Positions 52,136-63,518 of a stretch of DNA of 64,000 nucleotides are shown in pieces. The notes under the pieces are model-generated. The model saw only the letters and a program-made list of their open reading frames with translations. It was not told the origin of the DNA and made no database searches. The DNA comes from Myrica gale (taxonomy: Eukaryota > Streptophyta > Magnoliopsida > Fagales > Myricaceae). The DNA lies in NCBI GenBank assembly GCA_963930655.1, contig OZ005611.1, positions 1,805,501-1,869,500 of the forward strand. The letters are read 5' to 3'. Within the stretch, counting starts at the first letter, position 1. Each line of letters opens with the position of its first letter. Made by a program: the position numbers and the translations under genes.

Positions 52136-55100
52136 ATGGCTTCCGACGGTGATGCTGCTCGTGGTGTTATATCTACTCTCAATGTTGCGGATGATCCGAC
52201 GAGTCCCTATTATCTCCATCATGGAGATAACACAGGTTTGCAACTCGTCTCCCTCACTCTGAATGAAGAAAACTACTCCAGTTGGAGTCGCTCAATGATC
52301 ATGGCTCTTAGTGTCAAAAACAAAGAGGGATTTGTAGATGGAACCATTTCTGAACCCCCCTCCACGGATTCGAAGTACTCTGCCTGGAGGAGATGCAACA
52401 TGGTTGTCTCTGCTTGGATAGTTAATTCTATTCCTAAAGAGATGAGCACCAGTGTTATTTACATGAGTACTGCTCGTCAAATTTGGCTTGATCTGAAAGA
52501 GAGATTTAGTCAAAGCAATGGTCCTAGGATTTACCAACTCCAAAAGACCATTTCGTCTTTATCACAGAGTCATGGATCTGTGATCTCTTACTATACCCGC
52601 CTTAAAGGTCTCTGGGAGGAACTTGCGAATTTTCGACCCCAGCAATCTACTACCTATCTGTCCGAAGAGCATGTAATGCAATTCCTTATGGGTCTTGATG
52701 ACTCGTACTCACACATACGTGGCCAGATCCTTCTTATGGATCCCTTACCCACTGTGAACAAAGTTTTTGCTCTTGTGTTACAAGAGGAACGACAAAGAGA
52801 AGTTTCTGCTATGTCTCAGCATCATGACTCAGCTGCCTTTGTCAGCAAATTTTCTCATGGTTCATCTCTTTCTGATCAGTCTACTACTCATGACTTAGAA
52901 AACATTAGCAATTTTCCTCTTGCTAATGCTGCCTATAGACCAAACCAGAAGCCCTATGGACAAAGTTCTAAGAAGGAGAAACCCACTTGTGCTCACTGTG
53001 GGAAGCTCGGCCATACACAGGACAAATGTTACAGGCTTCATGGCTTCCCACCAGGCTTTGTTTTCACCAAGAACAAAGGAACACAACCTGTTGTGAATCA
53101 GATCACTAGACCTACGGGTGTATCTACACTTCCACAGGATTTTTCTCAGCTGTCTTTTACACCTGATCAGTGTCAGCAAATTCTCTCTATCTTAAGGCCA
53201 CAGTTGCAGTCTCATCGAGCTCAGCCTTCTGTCAATCAAGTTGGGCATCCACAATTGGAGAAAAACACTGGTAGTCATCCTTCCACATCTGGTTTCTCAG
53301 GTATGGCTCTATGCCTCTCGAGTGCACTCAATGGTTCTGCTCAGTCCATCTCTTGGATTTTGGACACAGGAGCCACAGACCACATGGTGTGCTCTCTCTC
53401 TCAGTTAACCACTATCACCAGCACTGTAAATGGAACTGTGAAACTCCCTACAGGTGCTCATGTCCCGGTTACTCACATAGGGACAGTTGTTCTCTCAAAT
53501 TTCCTCACCTTGACAGATGTGTTATGTGTTCCCAGTTTCTCTTTCAATTTGATTTCAGCAAGCAAATTAGTTCATACACACAATTGTTGCCTCATTTTTC
53601 TTTCCACCTCATGCTTGGTGCAGGACCTGTCTACTTGGATGACGATTGGAGTGGGGAAGCTTGACAATGGCCTTTACCATCTCCAACCACATGCTGATAC
53701 CTTGCCTCCTGCTCCACCAAACACCATGTCCAGCTCCTCTGCCCTTGCTGTCACAACTGACCAAGAGTTTGACCTCTGGCACCGTCGGCTTGGGCACTTA
53801 TCCTATCCTAAGCTTAGTTTTTTACATAGTCTTTTTCCCTCAATACATGTCACTCACCAAAAGCATTGCAGGGTTTGTCCTCTTGCTAAACAGCGTAGAT
53901 TAAGTTTTCCTATATCTACACATTCATCTACTTCATGTTTTGAATTAATTCATTGTGATATTTGGGGCCCATTCTCTGTTACTTCTATTGATGGTTTTAA
54001 GTTTTTTCTCACCATTGTTGACGATTTCAGCAAGGTTACATGGGTATATCTCATGCATTCTAAATCTCAAACCCAATCTCTTTTGCACTCTTTCTCTAAT
54101 ATGGTTGAGACTCAGTTTTCCACCAAAATCAAATGCCTCAGATCAGATAATGGAATGGAATTTCATATGCCCGATTTTTATGCCTCCAAAGGAATTCTTC
54201 ATCATTTCAGTTGTGTTGAAACTCCACAACAAAATGGCGTTGTGGAGCGTAAACATCAGCACCTTCTCAACGTAGCCCGTGCCTTACGCTTTCAAGCTAA
54301 TCTTCCCCTACCTTTTTGGGGAGATTGTGTCTTGACAGCTACTTACATTATCAATCGCCTACCAACTCCTCTTCTTTCCAATCGATCACCCTATGAAATT
54401 CTCTTTTCTTCACCACCCTCATACTCTCATATGCGTGTGTTCGGGTGTCTTTGCTATGCTTCCACCATACACCGACATCGTTCTAAATTTGACCCTCGTG
54501 CACGCGAATGCATTTTCCTTGGCTATCCTCCCGGTATGAAGGCTTACAAACTGTTTGATCTTCAAACCAAAACCATTTTTACTTCTCGTGATGTTGTCTT
54601 TCATGAATTTACTTTTCCTTTTCAAGACAACCTTTCTCTTCATACATCCTCAACTTCTTCACCTTCTGACTCTATTTTCTGCCCTCTTCCTCTGCCTGTC
54701 ACAGACCAACCTTCTTCTCCTTCTTTCCTCACTGATTTTTCTTCACCAATGTCATCTCCTTATTCTTCACCTTCCTCACCAACCTCATCTCCCTCAACTC
54801 CTTCACCTCCTCTCTTACCTCCACGTCCTTCTCGGCCTCGCAGACCACCTTCCTACCTCCAAGACTACCACTGTTCTTTGGCTTCTCAAGCTTCACCTCA
54901 CCAATCTGTCTCTCCAGTGACAGCTTCTTCCACGGCATCAGGTACATCACATCAGCTCTCTTCCTTTCTCTCTTATCATAAGTTGTCTCCCTCTCACCGT
55001 GCTTTTGCCTTGTCTATTTCCTCCACCATTGATCCTCAAACTTACTCTGAAGCTTGCTCTTCTCCTGATTGGTGTGCTGCAATGGATGTTGAATATCAGG

Positions 55101-56575
55101 CCTTAGTCAGTAACAACACTTGGACAGTTACTCCCTTACCTTCTGGGAAAGCTCCAGTGTCTTGTAAGTGGGTCTACAAATCTAAATTTCGTGCTGATGG
55201 CACAGTGGAGAGAAAGAAGGCTCGCCTTGTTGCTAAAGGCTACACCCAACGGGCTGGTTTAGATTATCAAGAGACTTTTTCACCTGTGGCCAAGCTTGTC
55301 ACTGTCAAAACTCTTCTTGCTGTTGCTGCCATTCAGAATTGGCACCTCTATCAGCTCGATGTGAACAACGCCTTCTTGCATGGCGATCTACTTGAAGAGG
55401 TTTATATGACCTTCCCTCCGGGTTATGAGCAGCAGGGGGAGAATGGTGAGTCTCTTGTTTGTCGATTGAACAAATCTATTTATGGGCTGAAGCAAGCCTC
55501 CCGGCAATGGTTTGACAAATTGTCCTCCTTCATAATCTCTCACGGCTTTGTTCAATCCAAGGCTGATTACTCCATGTTCACAAAGATAAATGGCTGCTCA
55601 TACACGACCATTCTTGTATATGTGGATGACATCATTCTTGCCGGCAATGACATCAACTTCATTCATGATTTCAAGAACATCCTTGATCTGCAATTTAAAC
55701 TCAAGGATCTCGGCATTCTTAAATACTTTCTTGGACTCGAAATAGCTAGATCTTCAAAAGGAATCTCGGTCAGTCAAAGAAAATATGCTTTGGAAGTGTT
55801 GGCAGATGCAGGTTTTCTAGGTGCACGACCTGCAAAATGCCCTATGGCACAAAACTTGAAGCTTAGTCGACTTGAGGGGGAGGTCATTAAAGATGTAACT
55901 GCATATCGTCGACTTGTGGGGAGACTACTCTATCTGACCATTACCAGGCCTGATCTGACATATTCGATGCAAGTTCTGAGTCAGTTTTTAGACTCTCCCA
56001 GGCAGCCACATCTTGATGCTGCTCACCATGTTCTACGGTACCTAAAAGCCACTTCAGGACAAGGGCTATTCTTCTCTGCAAGCTCCACTCTCCACCTGAA
56101 GGCCTTCTGTGACGCAGACTGGGCATCTTGCTCAGACACACGGCGCTCCATCACTGGCTTTTGTGTATTTCTTGGAAACTCCCTCATCTCATGGAAATCC
56201 AAGAAACAACAAACGGTTTCCCGATCGTCAGCAGAAGCAGAGTATAGGTCTATGGCTTCCACTTGTTGTGAGCTTACCTGGTTAACACGTCTCCTTGCAG
56301 ATCTAAATGTAACTCATTCACAACCTGCTCTGTTATTCTGTGACAACCAAGCAGCCTTGCACATTGCTGCTAACCCGGTCTTCCACGAGAGGACGAAGCA
56401 CATTGATATAGATTGCCACATTGTGAGAGAGAAGCTTCAATCGGGTTCTATTCGTACTCTGCATGTCTCCACGAATGCACAACTTGCTGATCTTTTAACC
56501 AAAGGTCTCGGAGCAGCTCAATTTCATAATCTTCTTCGCAAGATGGGTGTGCATAATTTACACACTCCATCTTGA
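52136..56575 (+). CDS. Copia Gag-Pol polyprotein, intact, 1479 aa
   Basis: A single frame with no stops or shifts. Domains in order: Gag (about residues 30-250, with LTLNEENYSSW); zinc knuckle CAHCGKLGHTQDKC (about 285-298, C-X2-C-X4-H-X4-C); aspartic protease DTGATDHM (about 409); GAG-pre-integrase WHRRLGHLSYPKL (about 547); integrase core with CDIWGPF (about 607), RSDNGMEF (about 669) and QQNGVVERKHQ (about 705), supplying the D, D and E; a low-complexity Ser/Pro-rich linker (about 840-910); reverse transcriptase with LVAKGYTQ and catalytic YVDDIILAG (about 1161); and RNase H with FCDADWA (about 1323), SSAEAEYRSM and KHIDIDCH. The ATG at 52136 lies 32 bases after the LTR end. All catalytic motifs are intact. 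Antisense and other-frame open frames across it are shadows. Confidence 0.97.
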   Translation: MASDGDAARGVISTLNVADDPTSPYYLHHGDNTGLQLVSLTLNEENYSSWSRSMIMALSVKNKEGFVDGTISEPPSTDSKYSAWRRCNMVVSAWIVNSIPKEMSTSVIYMSTARQIWLDLKERFSQSNGPRIYQLQKTISSLSQSHGSVISYYTRLKGLWEELANFRPQQSTTYLSEEHVMQFLMGLDDSYSHIRGQILLMDPLPTVNKVFALVLQEERQREVSAMSQHHDSAAFVSKFSHGSSLSDQSTTHDLENISNFPLANAAYRPNQKPYGQSSKKEKPTCAHCGKLGHTQDKCYRLHGFPPGFVFTKNKGTQPVVNQITRPTGVSTLPQDFSQLSFTPDQCQQILSILRPQLQSHRAQPSVNQVGHPQLEKNTGSHPSTSGFSGMALCLSSALNGSAQSISWILDTGATDHMVCSLSQLTTITSTVNGTVKLPTGAHVPVTHIGTVVLSNFLTLTDVLCVPSFSFNLISASKLVHTHNCCLIFLSTSCLVQDLSTWMTIGVGKLDNGLYHLQPHADTLPPAPPNTMSSSSALAVTTDQEFDLWHRRLGHLSYPKLSFLHSLFPSIHVTHQKHCRVCPLAKQRRLSFPISTHSSTSCFELIHCDIWGPFSVTSIDGFKFFLTIVDDFSKVTWVYLMHSKSQTQSLLHSFSNMVETQFSTKIKCLRSDNGMEFHMPDFYASKGILHHFSCVETPQQNGVVERKHQHLLNVARALRFQANLPLPFWGDCVLTATYIINRLPTPLLSNRSPYEILFSSPPSYSHMRVFGCLCYASTIHRHRSKFDPRARECIFLGYPPGMKAYKLFDLQTKTIFTSRDVVFHEFTFPFQDNLSLHTSSTSSPSDSIFCPLPLPVTDQPSSPSFLTDFSSPMSSPYSSPSSPTSSPSTPSPPLLPPRPSRPRRPPSYLQDYHCSLASQASPHQSVSPVTASSTASGTSHQLSSFLSYHKLSPSHRAFALSISSTIDPQTYSEACSSPDWCAAMDVEYQALVSNNTWTVTPLPSGKAPVSCKWVYKSKFRADGTVERKKARLVAKGYTQRAGLDYQETFSPVAKLVTVKTLLAVAAIQNWHLYQLDVNNAFLHGDLLEEVYMTFPPGYEQQGENGESLVCRLNKSIYGLKQASRQWFDKLSSFIISHGFVQSKADYSMFTKINGCSYTTILVYVDDIILAGNDINFIHDFKNILDLQFKLKDLGILKYFLGLEIARSSKGISVSQRKYALEVLADAGFLGARPAKCPMAQNLKLSRLEGEVIKDVTAYRRLVGRLLYLTITRPDLTYSMQVLSQFLDSPRQPHLDAAHHVLRYLKATSGQGLFFSASSTLHLKAFCDADWASCSDTRRSITGFCVFLGNSLISWKSKKQQTVSRSSAEAEYRSMASTCCELTWLTRLLADLNVTHSQPALLFCDNQAALHIAANPVFHERTKHIDIDCHIVREKLQSGSIRTLHVSTNAQLADLLTKGLGAAQFHNLLRKMGVHNLHTPS

Positions 56576-56582
56576 GGGGGAG
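56571..56582 (+). other. Polypurine tract of the Copia element
   Basis: Purine-rich TGAGGGGGAG immediately before the 3' LTR and overlapping the polyprotein stop codon, the usual plus-strand primer in LTR elements. Confidence 0.85.
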
Positions 56583-56870
56583 TGTTAATCTGTTGGGTCA
56601 TTATATCGTTAAGCTGCTGTGGTTTTGATCCACCTCTGTTATTGTATTTTGGTGTATCTTTGTAAATAGCTTAGCTTAGCTTTACACGTGTCTCTGTATA
56701 GCTAGAATTAGTTACATTTTTTCTCTTTCCTTTCTGTTATGGCTGTGTGTATAAGGTCCCTTACTGTTTCATTGAATATACGAATTCAGATTCACGATTG
56801 TGAATTCTTCAACATTCTCTCTCTCTGCTTACCGTGATCTTTTCTGGGTCTCGCTTCATCCTTTTCTACA
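56583..56870 (+). repeat. 3' LTR of the Copia element
   Basis: 288 bp, same ends and, by eye, the same sequence as the 5' LTR. It is followed by the target duplication CATAA and then the second half of the interrupted 151-bp repeat. Confidence 0.96.
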
Positions 56871-57904
56871 CATAAAACTAAAAACTCGAAGTCGCGATCG
56901 GTACGTGTCCTGTGAACCGATGTCTAAGAAACAAATGCTTGAAAGTTGGTACCCCTTTAATAAGGGAGAGATTGTCACAGCTCATACATATATATTTTGA
57001 TTAGTCAATTCGAATCGGTTGCGGCTCAATCGTCAGTATACAGCGTGGTTCCCTGTTTGGACCAAAGCTGATGTCATATGGTAATTGTTTTTTTTTTTCT
57101 CTTTTGGAACTATTATTAATTATATATATGTTGTGTTTCTATGAGCGAATATTGTTTATATTTTTGGCCTAGTCGTAATCGTATAGAATATGTTTAATTA
57201 GGCTGGAATTTTGTATTGTCTATTGGCTATATATGGGGCCAAGAGACCATCCATATATCTAGCCAAGCTACGTAGGAGTCGGGTCAATATTGTTTTCCCA
57301 AGCAACGTATTTAACTAGGTAATTATATTATACGTATAACTAATTGCTAATTAAGAAGCAATATTTTCTGGAGACTGGTTCTTTCTTCACAAGCTAATCT
57401 CAACTTGGTCACATATAAAACTAGCATTAATGTACGTATGTGAAGTACCATATATTCATTAACGATAATGATGTGGCCTTGTCGATTGGCTGAGGCATGG
57501 TACATTAATGAATTTTGCAGACTACGTTATTATAAATTGTGGACTTTGTCTTCTGCGACCAGAAACATTAATTGGTCTGAGTTACAGTACTTAATTATAT
57601 ATAAATTATACAATTACTGGGAGCTGGATAGCTAATAAAGACAAAGATAACTTAATCATGATCAATAGACCGAAAGATGACTTATTGGACTGACGTTCAA
57701 GACCTCGCAAGTGATCGACGACCTCATCGCAAGAGGTTTTCTAGAAGTAAATCATGAATTAGTCATCTCATGATCAAACAGAGAAGGTAAGAAAAGATTA
57801 AAAACGACGAATTCATGACGACACTAATGGCACGTACGCACGCTGATCACCAGGACTTGGGACTTTTTGGTCAATGTTATCATGCGCATATAAATATAGG
57901 GCTT

Positions 57905-57976
57905 TGCTGGGCGTCCTGCCCCACCTCCACGTCAGCCAGCGGGATGCTGGCGGGACGTGGGGCGGGACGCCCAGCA
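57905..57976. repeat. GC-rich 72-bp hairpin
   Basis: TGCTGGGCGTCCTGCCCCAC at the left pairs with GTGGGGCGGGACGCCCAGCA at the right (one mismatch). A second inner pairing, GCCAGC with GCTGGC, leaves only a few bases of loop. It stands out sharply from the AT-rich surroundings. It may be a small foldback transposon; flanks show only TT on each side. Confidence 0.8.
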
Positions 57977-60900
57977 TTTTCCATAAATATATTCTTCCAA
58001 ACCCGGGAATATATAAGAATTTTTCAGATTAAGTCATGTCAATTCTGCGATCATTTTTTACCACTAATTAGTCAAGATAGGCATGGCGAGCTAGCAAATG
58101 GTACTTTTTGGCTTCCGTTCACATCGAACACCTCAAAAGCTCTTATACTAGGCAAAGATATATATATACATGGAGAACAATATTGCTTTGTGGCTTCCAT
58201 TTAGATCGAACTTACAGCTCAAAAGCTCTCGCATTCACGATTTTGTACGCCACTTTTAAACACCAAATTGTTTAGGGAAAAGTCAAAATTCGAGTCCTTG
58301 TGCCATTCTGGTACTCTAGCTAGAAAATGGATGCCCCAAATTAAGTACTCGTAATTCCACTTTCCGAGATCGTACGTACGTATTACTGCTGTTCCTATAT
58401 CAAAGCATCAATTATGTCCAAGATGAACCGCGCTACCTTGTCGCGCCCAAATTGGTACGCATGTGCCCCGCATATATATATTCACATCAATCCTTCACGG
58501 GCATCTTCCCTAGATCATATCAGGGACATGCTCGTTCCTGTTTCGTGTCCTCATGAGGTTCAAATATACCGTACGTTGCATAAAGCAAGATTGGGAAGCA
58601 GACCCGTAGTAAAGTCCGTACTTCACCCTAGTAACCTCTAGTTTCATATAATATTGCTCGAGCTAGGCCTATCAATTCATGTTTAAGTGCAGGAGGAGCA
58701 TCAAGATTGGGGCTTGGGCAGTAGTACCCACGCCTTAGTCATGTACCTCCTCTAGGCTTAATTAAGGGAATAAATTTGCTTTGGGAATCGGCCTGCCCAT
58801 TTCATATATATGATTATGCCCGCGCGCGCACTTTTGTATACTATTACAGGCCGTGAGGCCCTAGCTAGGCGCATGCAGTAAAAGACTCTGGTGGTGTTTG
58901 ATAATATTTGTTTGCTTACTGAAGCTCATGTACAGTGCATTTCACATGACCTAGGTCTGTGCATGCTACCAGCCAAAGAGTTTTTACGGTCCTGCAGAGG
59001 CTTTCATGCACCCTGCAATTAATACGTACTAGATCGCTCTGCCTTCAGTTTTCCGTATATGATATGCCGGGAAACGAGGGGCATCTCGACGTTTACCCTT
59101 ATAATAGATGCTAGCTAGCAGCTTCCGTATGATCTGTGCAGATACATCTATTTAAGTGACCAGTTATCTGCCGACAATTTGGAACAGTTCGAACAACAAT
59201 CATAATAAATGATAACTTATTAGTAAGATCAACGGTTGAGAACCTGTTACCGACATCGATTAAACAGTTGCAGACAACAGTTATACGATGAAGCAAAAGG
59301 GGCCAGAGGTTTTGTACATTAGGCAGAAGCATTGAACCTTGATGAAATCATCATCGGCAATATATATCGTCCCAAATTTTCTGTTAAAAAAAGTGGAAAT
59401 ATCATCATTACAGTTAGTGGAGGCAAGCCATGATTCTTGATCAACCATTTCGTGTCGTTCCTTTTCGAAGTCATAATGAAAGTGACGGGTAAACCGATTT
59501 GCACCAAAAGCTTTGCATCATGTTTTGTACATTTGGGTTGTAATTACCAGCTTCTACCTATAGGGTTGGATATATATACAGAGGCAATTTAATTAGAGAG
59601 GCGCTCTGGGATATCTTTCATTTCTATATATGCAAAGGGATAACAGTTCCTTTGGTTATAAAATTTTAGTAAAATTTTATGTTGGTGTTAAAAATTAGAT
59701 GTATTGGAATTGGTAAATTAGTGATAAAAGTAAAAGTAAAGTTTTGAAGTGTGTTTGATAAAAGTTTCAAAAGTTGTATGGCTTTTTAGGCAAAGGATAA
59801 GTTCAAGCTAAATGGCACAAGTAGCACCTGTCTGAAAAGGGCTTCGAGCCGTTGATGTTAAGAGCTGTGTGAGGTAGTTCAATCCCATCATATGAGCCTT
59901 GAACGTCCCTCCCGGAAAAAGCTTTTGTCCATTTTGAAGAAGTTTGAAGCAGAAAAGGACAGTTTGACGCGGCAATTCACCTTGGAAAATCCACCGCGCG
60001 AGTTTGAATTAGGCGTTGTGTCTTTAGTAAGGAAGCTTACCTGACGGTGAGAGAGCAACAGCTAGCGCCTCTATGATCAAACTCACACGGCACTGCTATC
60101 TTTTACAGTCGAGTTTTGAGTTGTGAAGTGCATACATCAATGCAAATTAATTAAGCAGGGGTTCATGGAAATTACGATCACGTTTTTACAGAAGAACTTC
60201 ATTTTTTAGAACGTCAGCTGATTGGCACATTTTTACAAGTGGAGTTGGACAAAAATGGGGTTAGAGTTCGATACAACTCTAGGCCCTTTCCCGACCCTTC
60301 TCCTCCGCACCCCCTCCCCCCCCCCCCCCCCCAAAAAAAAAAAGAAAAAAGAAAGGAGGCCGACAAGCTGAAGAAGAGAGGAGGAAGATCAGGAGGGACC
60401 GATATAAAAATGTAGAGATCGACAAGGCAATATTCTCCTCGTGCTGCCGTGCCCGTGCATGTGGGGGATTCAGTAATTCTTTTTTTTTTCTACGTAGGGG
60501 ATTCAGTAATTCAAAGATCAACTTTGTCTTTTGTTTTCCTTTTCTGCATCTTCATCCATGAAGTGGAAATGGACCAAATTCTTCGAAGCGTGTGTGCTTG
60601 CGCACGCAAGTGTTTGGGTGCGTCCGTGCGTGTGCGAGTGCGTGAGAGAGAGAGCGAGCATGAAATAAGCAAAAATGATCGAAGTGATCAGTCTAATCTC
60701 ACTTTTTTTTTTATCTGTTTAAAGTAGTGTCTGCTGCTCTGGCCAACTTTGGTCTAGGAACTCTAGGTGATAGGCGAGTTATTCATGTCAATGTGACATT
60801 GAAACACACAATGAGAAAGATGAGCAGGAAAGCAACTTTTGAAAGGGAATCATATTCCAAGGTATCTGCACTATATTTTGTAAGGATGTTAGGCCAGTTT

Positions 60901-61572
60901 CGATCCACTTTAAAATGGCCAACACATCTCCGGGGTTCCCAAAGAAGCCTAAAGGAGCGATTTATAAAAATCACTTTCACAAACAAAAGCATATAGTTGT
61001 AAAAGTGATCATTTTAGCCTGGAGAAATTGATTTTTAGCTGCCTCGCTACCAACTAGGGGAAAAAGGGTCAATCAGTTTGCCTTTAATTAGGTTGGAGGA
61101 CCCTAGTAAGATTCAAGTTATTGTTCTTGGACTTCAGTTAAAAGGTGTTTTTCAGTTAAAAAAAGTGTTTTCCTTAAACGCTTTGGCCTAGATTAGGTGA
61201 GAGGGCAATTCCTATAGTTGATAGCTAAGCACTTTTTTCTTTCAGCACTTTCTTGCTTTGAGAGCGAGAGAGAAAGTTAATTATTCACCTTTCATTTCTG
61301 CTGGCGAGACTATCATAGATCAGGGTAATCCGGTAATGGGAATATTGGATATATATAATTCCTCGGCAAAGTTTGTGTGGAGGCTCAGGTGGGTTCATAT
61401 TGGGAAGTGGACTGTGTTAAGCTCGGAGCTAGGCTAGCTTTAACATGAAGCCCATTTGGTCCACTGCTACTCTATATGGAGAAACTGATCAGTGAGCTAC
61501 AACACGTAACCTCGTCGTTTTGTATGGCTCACCAATGGCACCGATTGAACCTTAATAAGCCCAAAATCCAAA

Positions 61573-61653
61573 CTACATGATATGCTGTGAAACCTCACTG
61601 CCAGGAATAAGCACTTCTGCAACCCTCTTGTTGTAATCAGGAACAAACACTGC
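61573..61653 (-). pseudogene. Isolated exon fragment of a plant alpha-glucan phosphorylase
   Basis: The minus strand reads AVFVPDYNKRVAEVLIPGS followed by EVSQHIM and a TAG stop. It comes directly after a polypyrimidine tract and acceptor (CCCTTTTTCAG). This matches the near-C-terminal segment VFVPDYNVSVAE..LIPGSELSQHIS of glycogen/starch phosphorylases, just before the pyridoxal phosphate loop. Only this one exon, with its acceptor site, is seen; the conserved TAGMEASGTSNMK continuation is absent. It is therefore a captured or duplicated fragment rather than a gene. Confidence 0.7.
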
Positions 61654-62299
61654 CTGAAAAAGGGAAGAGCAAGATAATTAACAACATAAACATTGTCCCT
61701 CATTAGTAGCTACTTTATTCATGAGGCCCTCATTTAAGGTAGAAAAACATCCTTATCTATGATATGATGCCTCAACTCCAAGTAGAGAGCAAACATTCAT
61801 TCATTCTGATAGTTTACGCGTTAAATGTGATGACTTCCGTAATCCAGACAGATTGATAAATGATATTTTAACAATAGTTTGAGTGTTAAAAATGAAGATT
61901 TTTATTCTTTTTTTTAAGATAAAAATTTTTAATTACAGCCTTCATTAGACAACATTTATTCGTAACTACACTTGCTGAACAACATAAATGACAATAACGG
62001 CTAAAAAGTAACAACCGAGACATAACCAGGATACCTACCACGATTTTTTTTTTTTTTTTTTATGTTTGTACTTTGTATGACCCAGACGTGAGCCTATATC
62101 CAACGGATCTATGCATAATGTACGGTCGGCCTATATCCAACCGCACATCTTGAGCAAGAAGTTGGGACTGTTGGGCTTACTTGGACTTGCATGTGAGCCC
62201 AATAAGCGTCCAATTGCGTGCCGCCGTACTCGATTAATGCGCTATCGAAGTAGAACTGTGCCTCGTGGTCGTTCCGCTTCTATTATTTTATTTACTTAT

Positions 62300-63518
62300 A
62301 TTGCCATTCCAACGGTCTAAACATTTGAAATAGGGGAAGCAATGTAAATATCCAACGTCCGAAATTTGTAAGAGGAAACTCAGCGGGGGGGTGGGGACTT
62401 TGAAAGGATAGATCCGCGTAGAGTTCTCCTCTTTTCCTCGGCGCCTCCCATCTGTTTGATTTTTCCAAACACACGAAGAGCGTTTTATAGACACAAACGG
62501 AGGGAGAGAGAGAGAGCGAGCCTGTGTGGTCTCCTTCAGAACTTTTTTCTCCCATTGACTATTCCTATCCACCGGTCCGCCTACTTAGATTTCGTGGACA
62601 AACCCCATATAGACATTGGTTCTTGTGTGACACTTTTCTTGCCGGGATGCCGAGGGCAAGATTTTCCCTGATTCTTCCTTTCGTAGGAAAGTAATTTCTG
62701 GCACCTATCAGGTACTAGTTCTCTATTAGTTTTGTCTTCCCATGATTCCATTTCCGGATCTCGATCATGCCTATTCTATTCTTCTTTCGTCGGTTTTGGA
62801 GGAAATTCAGAATATGTTGTTAATTTTCTGCTAAATCTTTTGCGTTCACATCCAAACAAAAACAGAGTGTTATTTCTAGTTTTCCTTTCGTTTTTGCCTT
62901 TTTTTTTCTCTTCTTTTTGGCTTTCTTTTTATTTTTGAACTTTCGTCTTGCTTCTCTACCACGGGCTATTCGTTGATTGCTGTAGGACCTTAATTTCACA
63001 AATGTTCTGGATTCATATTGCTTTCTCCGTCTTCTGTATGCATGATATTGTCTGTGAAAAGTTCGAAGTATCTGGCTGTTTTAGCCGTCCTTATTTTGGC
63101 ATGAGCTCAGTAAAGACAGTAATTACTTATAAAATTCCTTGTTTACTCTGGGTTTTCTAGCTTTAGAAAATAGATGACTCTCTTGAATTATAAAGCAAAA
63201 ACAGAAAAAAAAATAATAAAAAAAAAAATTGACCAGGCATTTGTTATTATTTTCTGGGTGCAGGAGAGAGCTGCTTGTCATTGGATTTGCATTGTTATGC
63301 ACAAGCAACTATAAACTTGCCAAAAATATTCATAAATACACCATTCTCAGAAATTGATATCGCAGACTAAAGTTGAACAATTGCACAGATCCACTCCATT
63401 CTCACTAATTAACATTTATTGTATTTTCAGGTCGAGAAGGTGAATCCTTACCCTGCTTTTTCGGGTTTAGAGACATTGGGCCCGTTAAATATTATAGGAA
63501 TCTCAGTTCATTCTCAAA
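62300..63518 (+). promoter_or_regulatory. SNAP33 promoter, 5'UTR and leader intron
   Basis: A GA-rich leader-like stretch (GGGAGAGAGAGAGAGCGAGC, about 62500) is followed by a donor TATCAG|GTACTAG (GT at 62712-62713). A T-rich region follows, ending in an acceptor GTATTTTCAG|GTCGAG (exon from 63431), 88 bases before the ATG. The proposed intron is 62712-63430. Inferred from splice signals only. Confidence 0.45.

Larger units (their letters stand above)
51816..56870 (+). mobile_element. Full-length Ty1/Copia LTR retrotransposon, 5055 bp
   Basis: Bounded by two 288-bp LTRs that begin TG and end CA and look identical base for base, with a 5-bp target duplication CATAA (51811-51815 and 56871-56875). 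A primer-binding site complementary to initiator methionine tRNA follows the 5' LTR, one uninterrupted polyprotein frame fills the interior, and a purine tract precedes the 3' LTR. Domain order protease-integrase-RT-RNase H marks it as Copia rather than Gypsy. All parts needed for movement appear present, so it is potentially autonomous. Whether it is transcribed or silenced cannot be told. Confidence 0.97.
56876..63518. other. Spacer between the Copia element and SNAP33
   Basis: The first 92 bases are the displaced half of the 151-bp repeat. The rest has no complete gene. It contains the GC-rich hairpin at 57905-57976, the isolated phosphorylase exon at 61573-61653, a run of 17 C followed by 11 A (60316-60343), and a GT/GC-rich patch near 60585-60660. 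The SNAP33 promoter and leader occupy about 62.3-63.5 kb. Confidence 0.5.

Noticed and set aside
57815..58204. 129-codon plus-strand frame
   Set aside because: It crosses the GC-rich hairpin and has no recognisable feature; probably chance.
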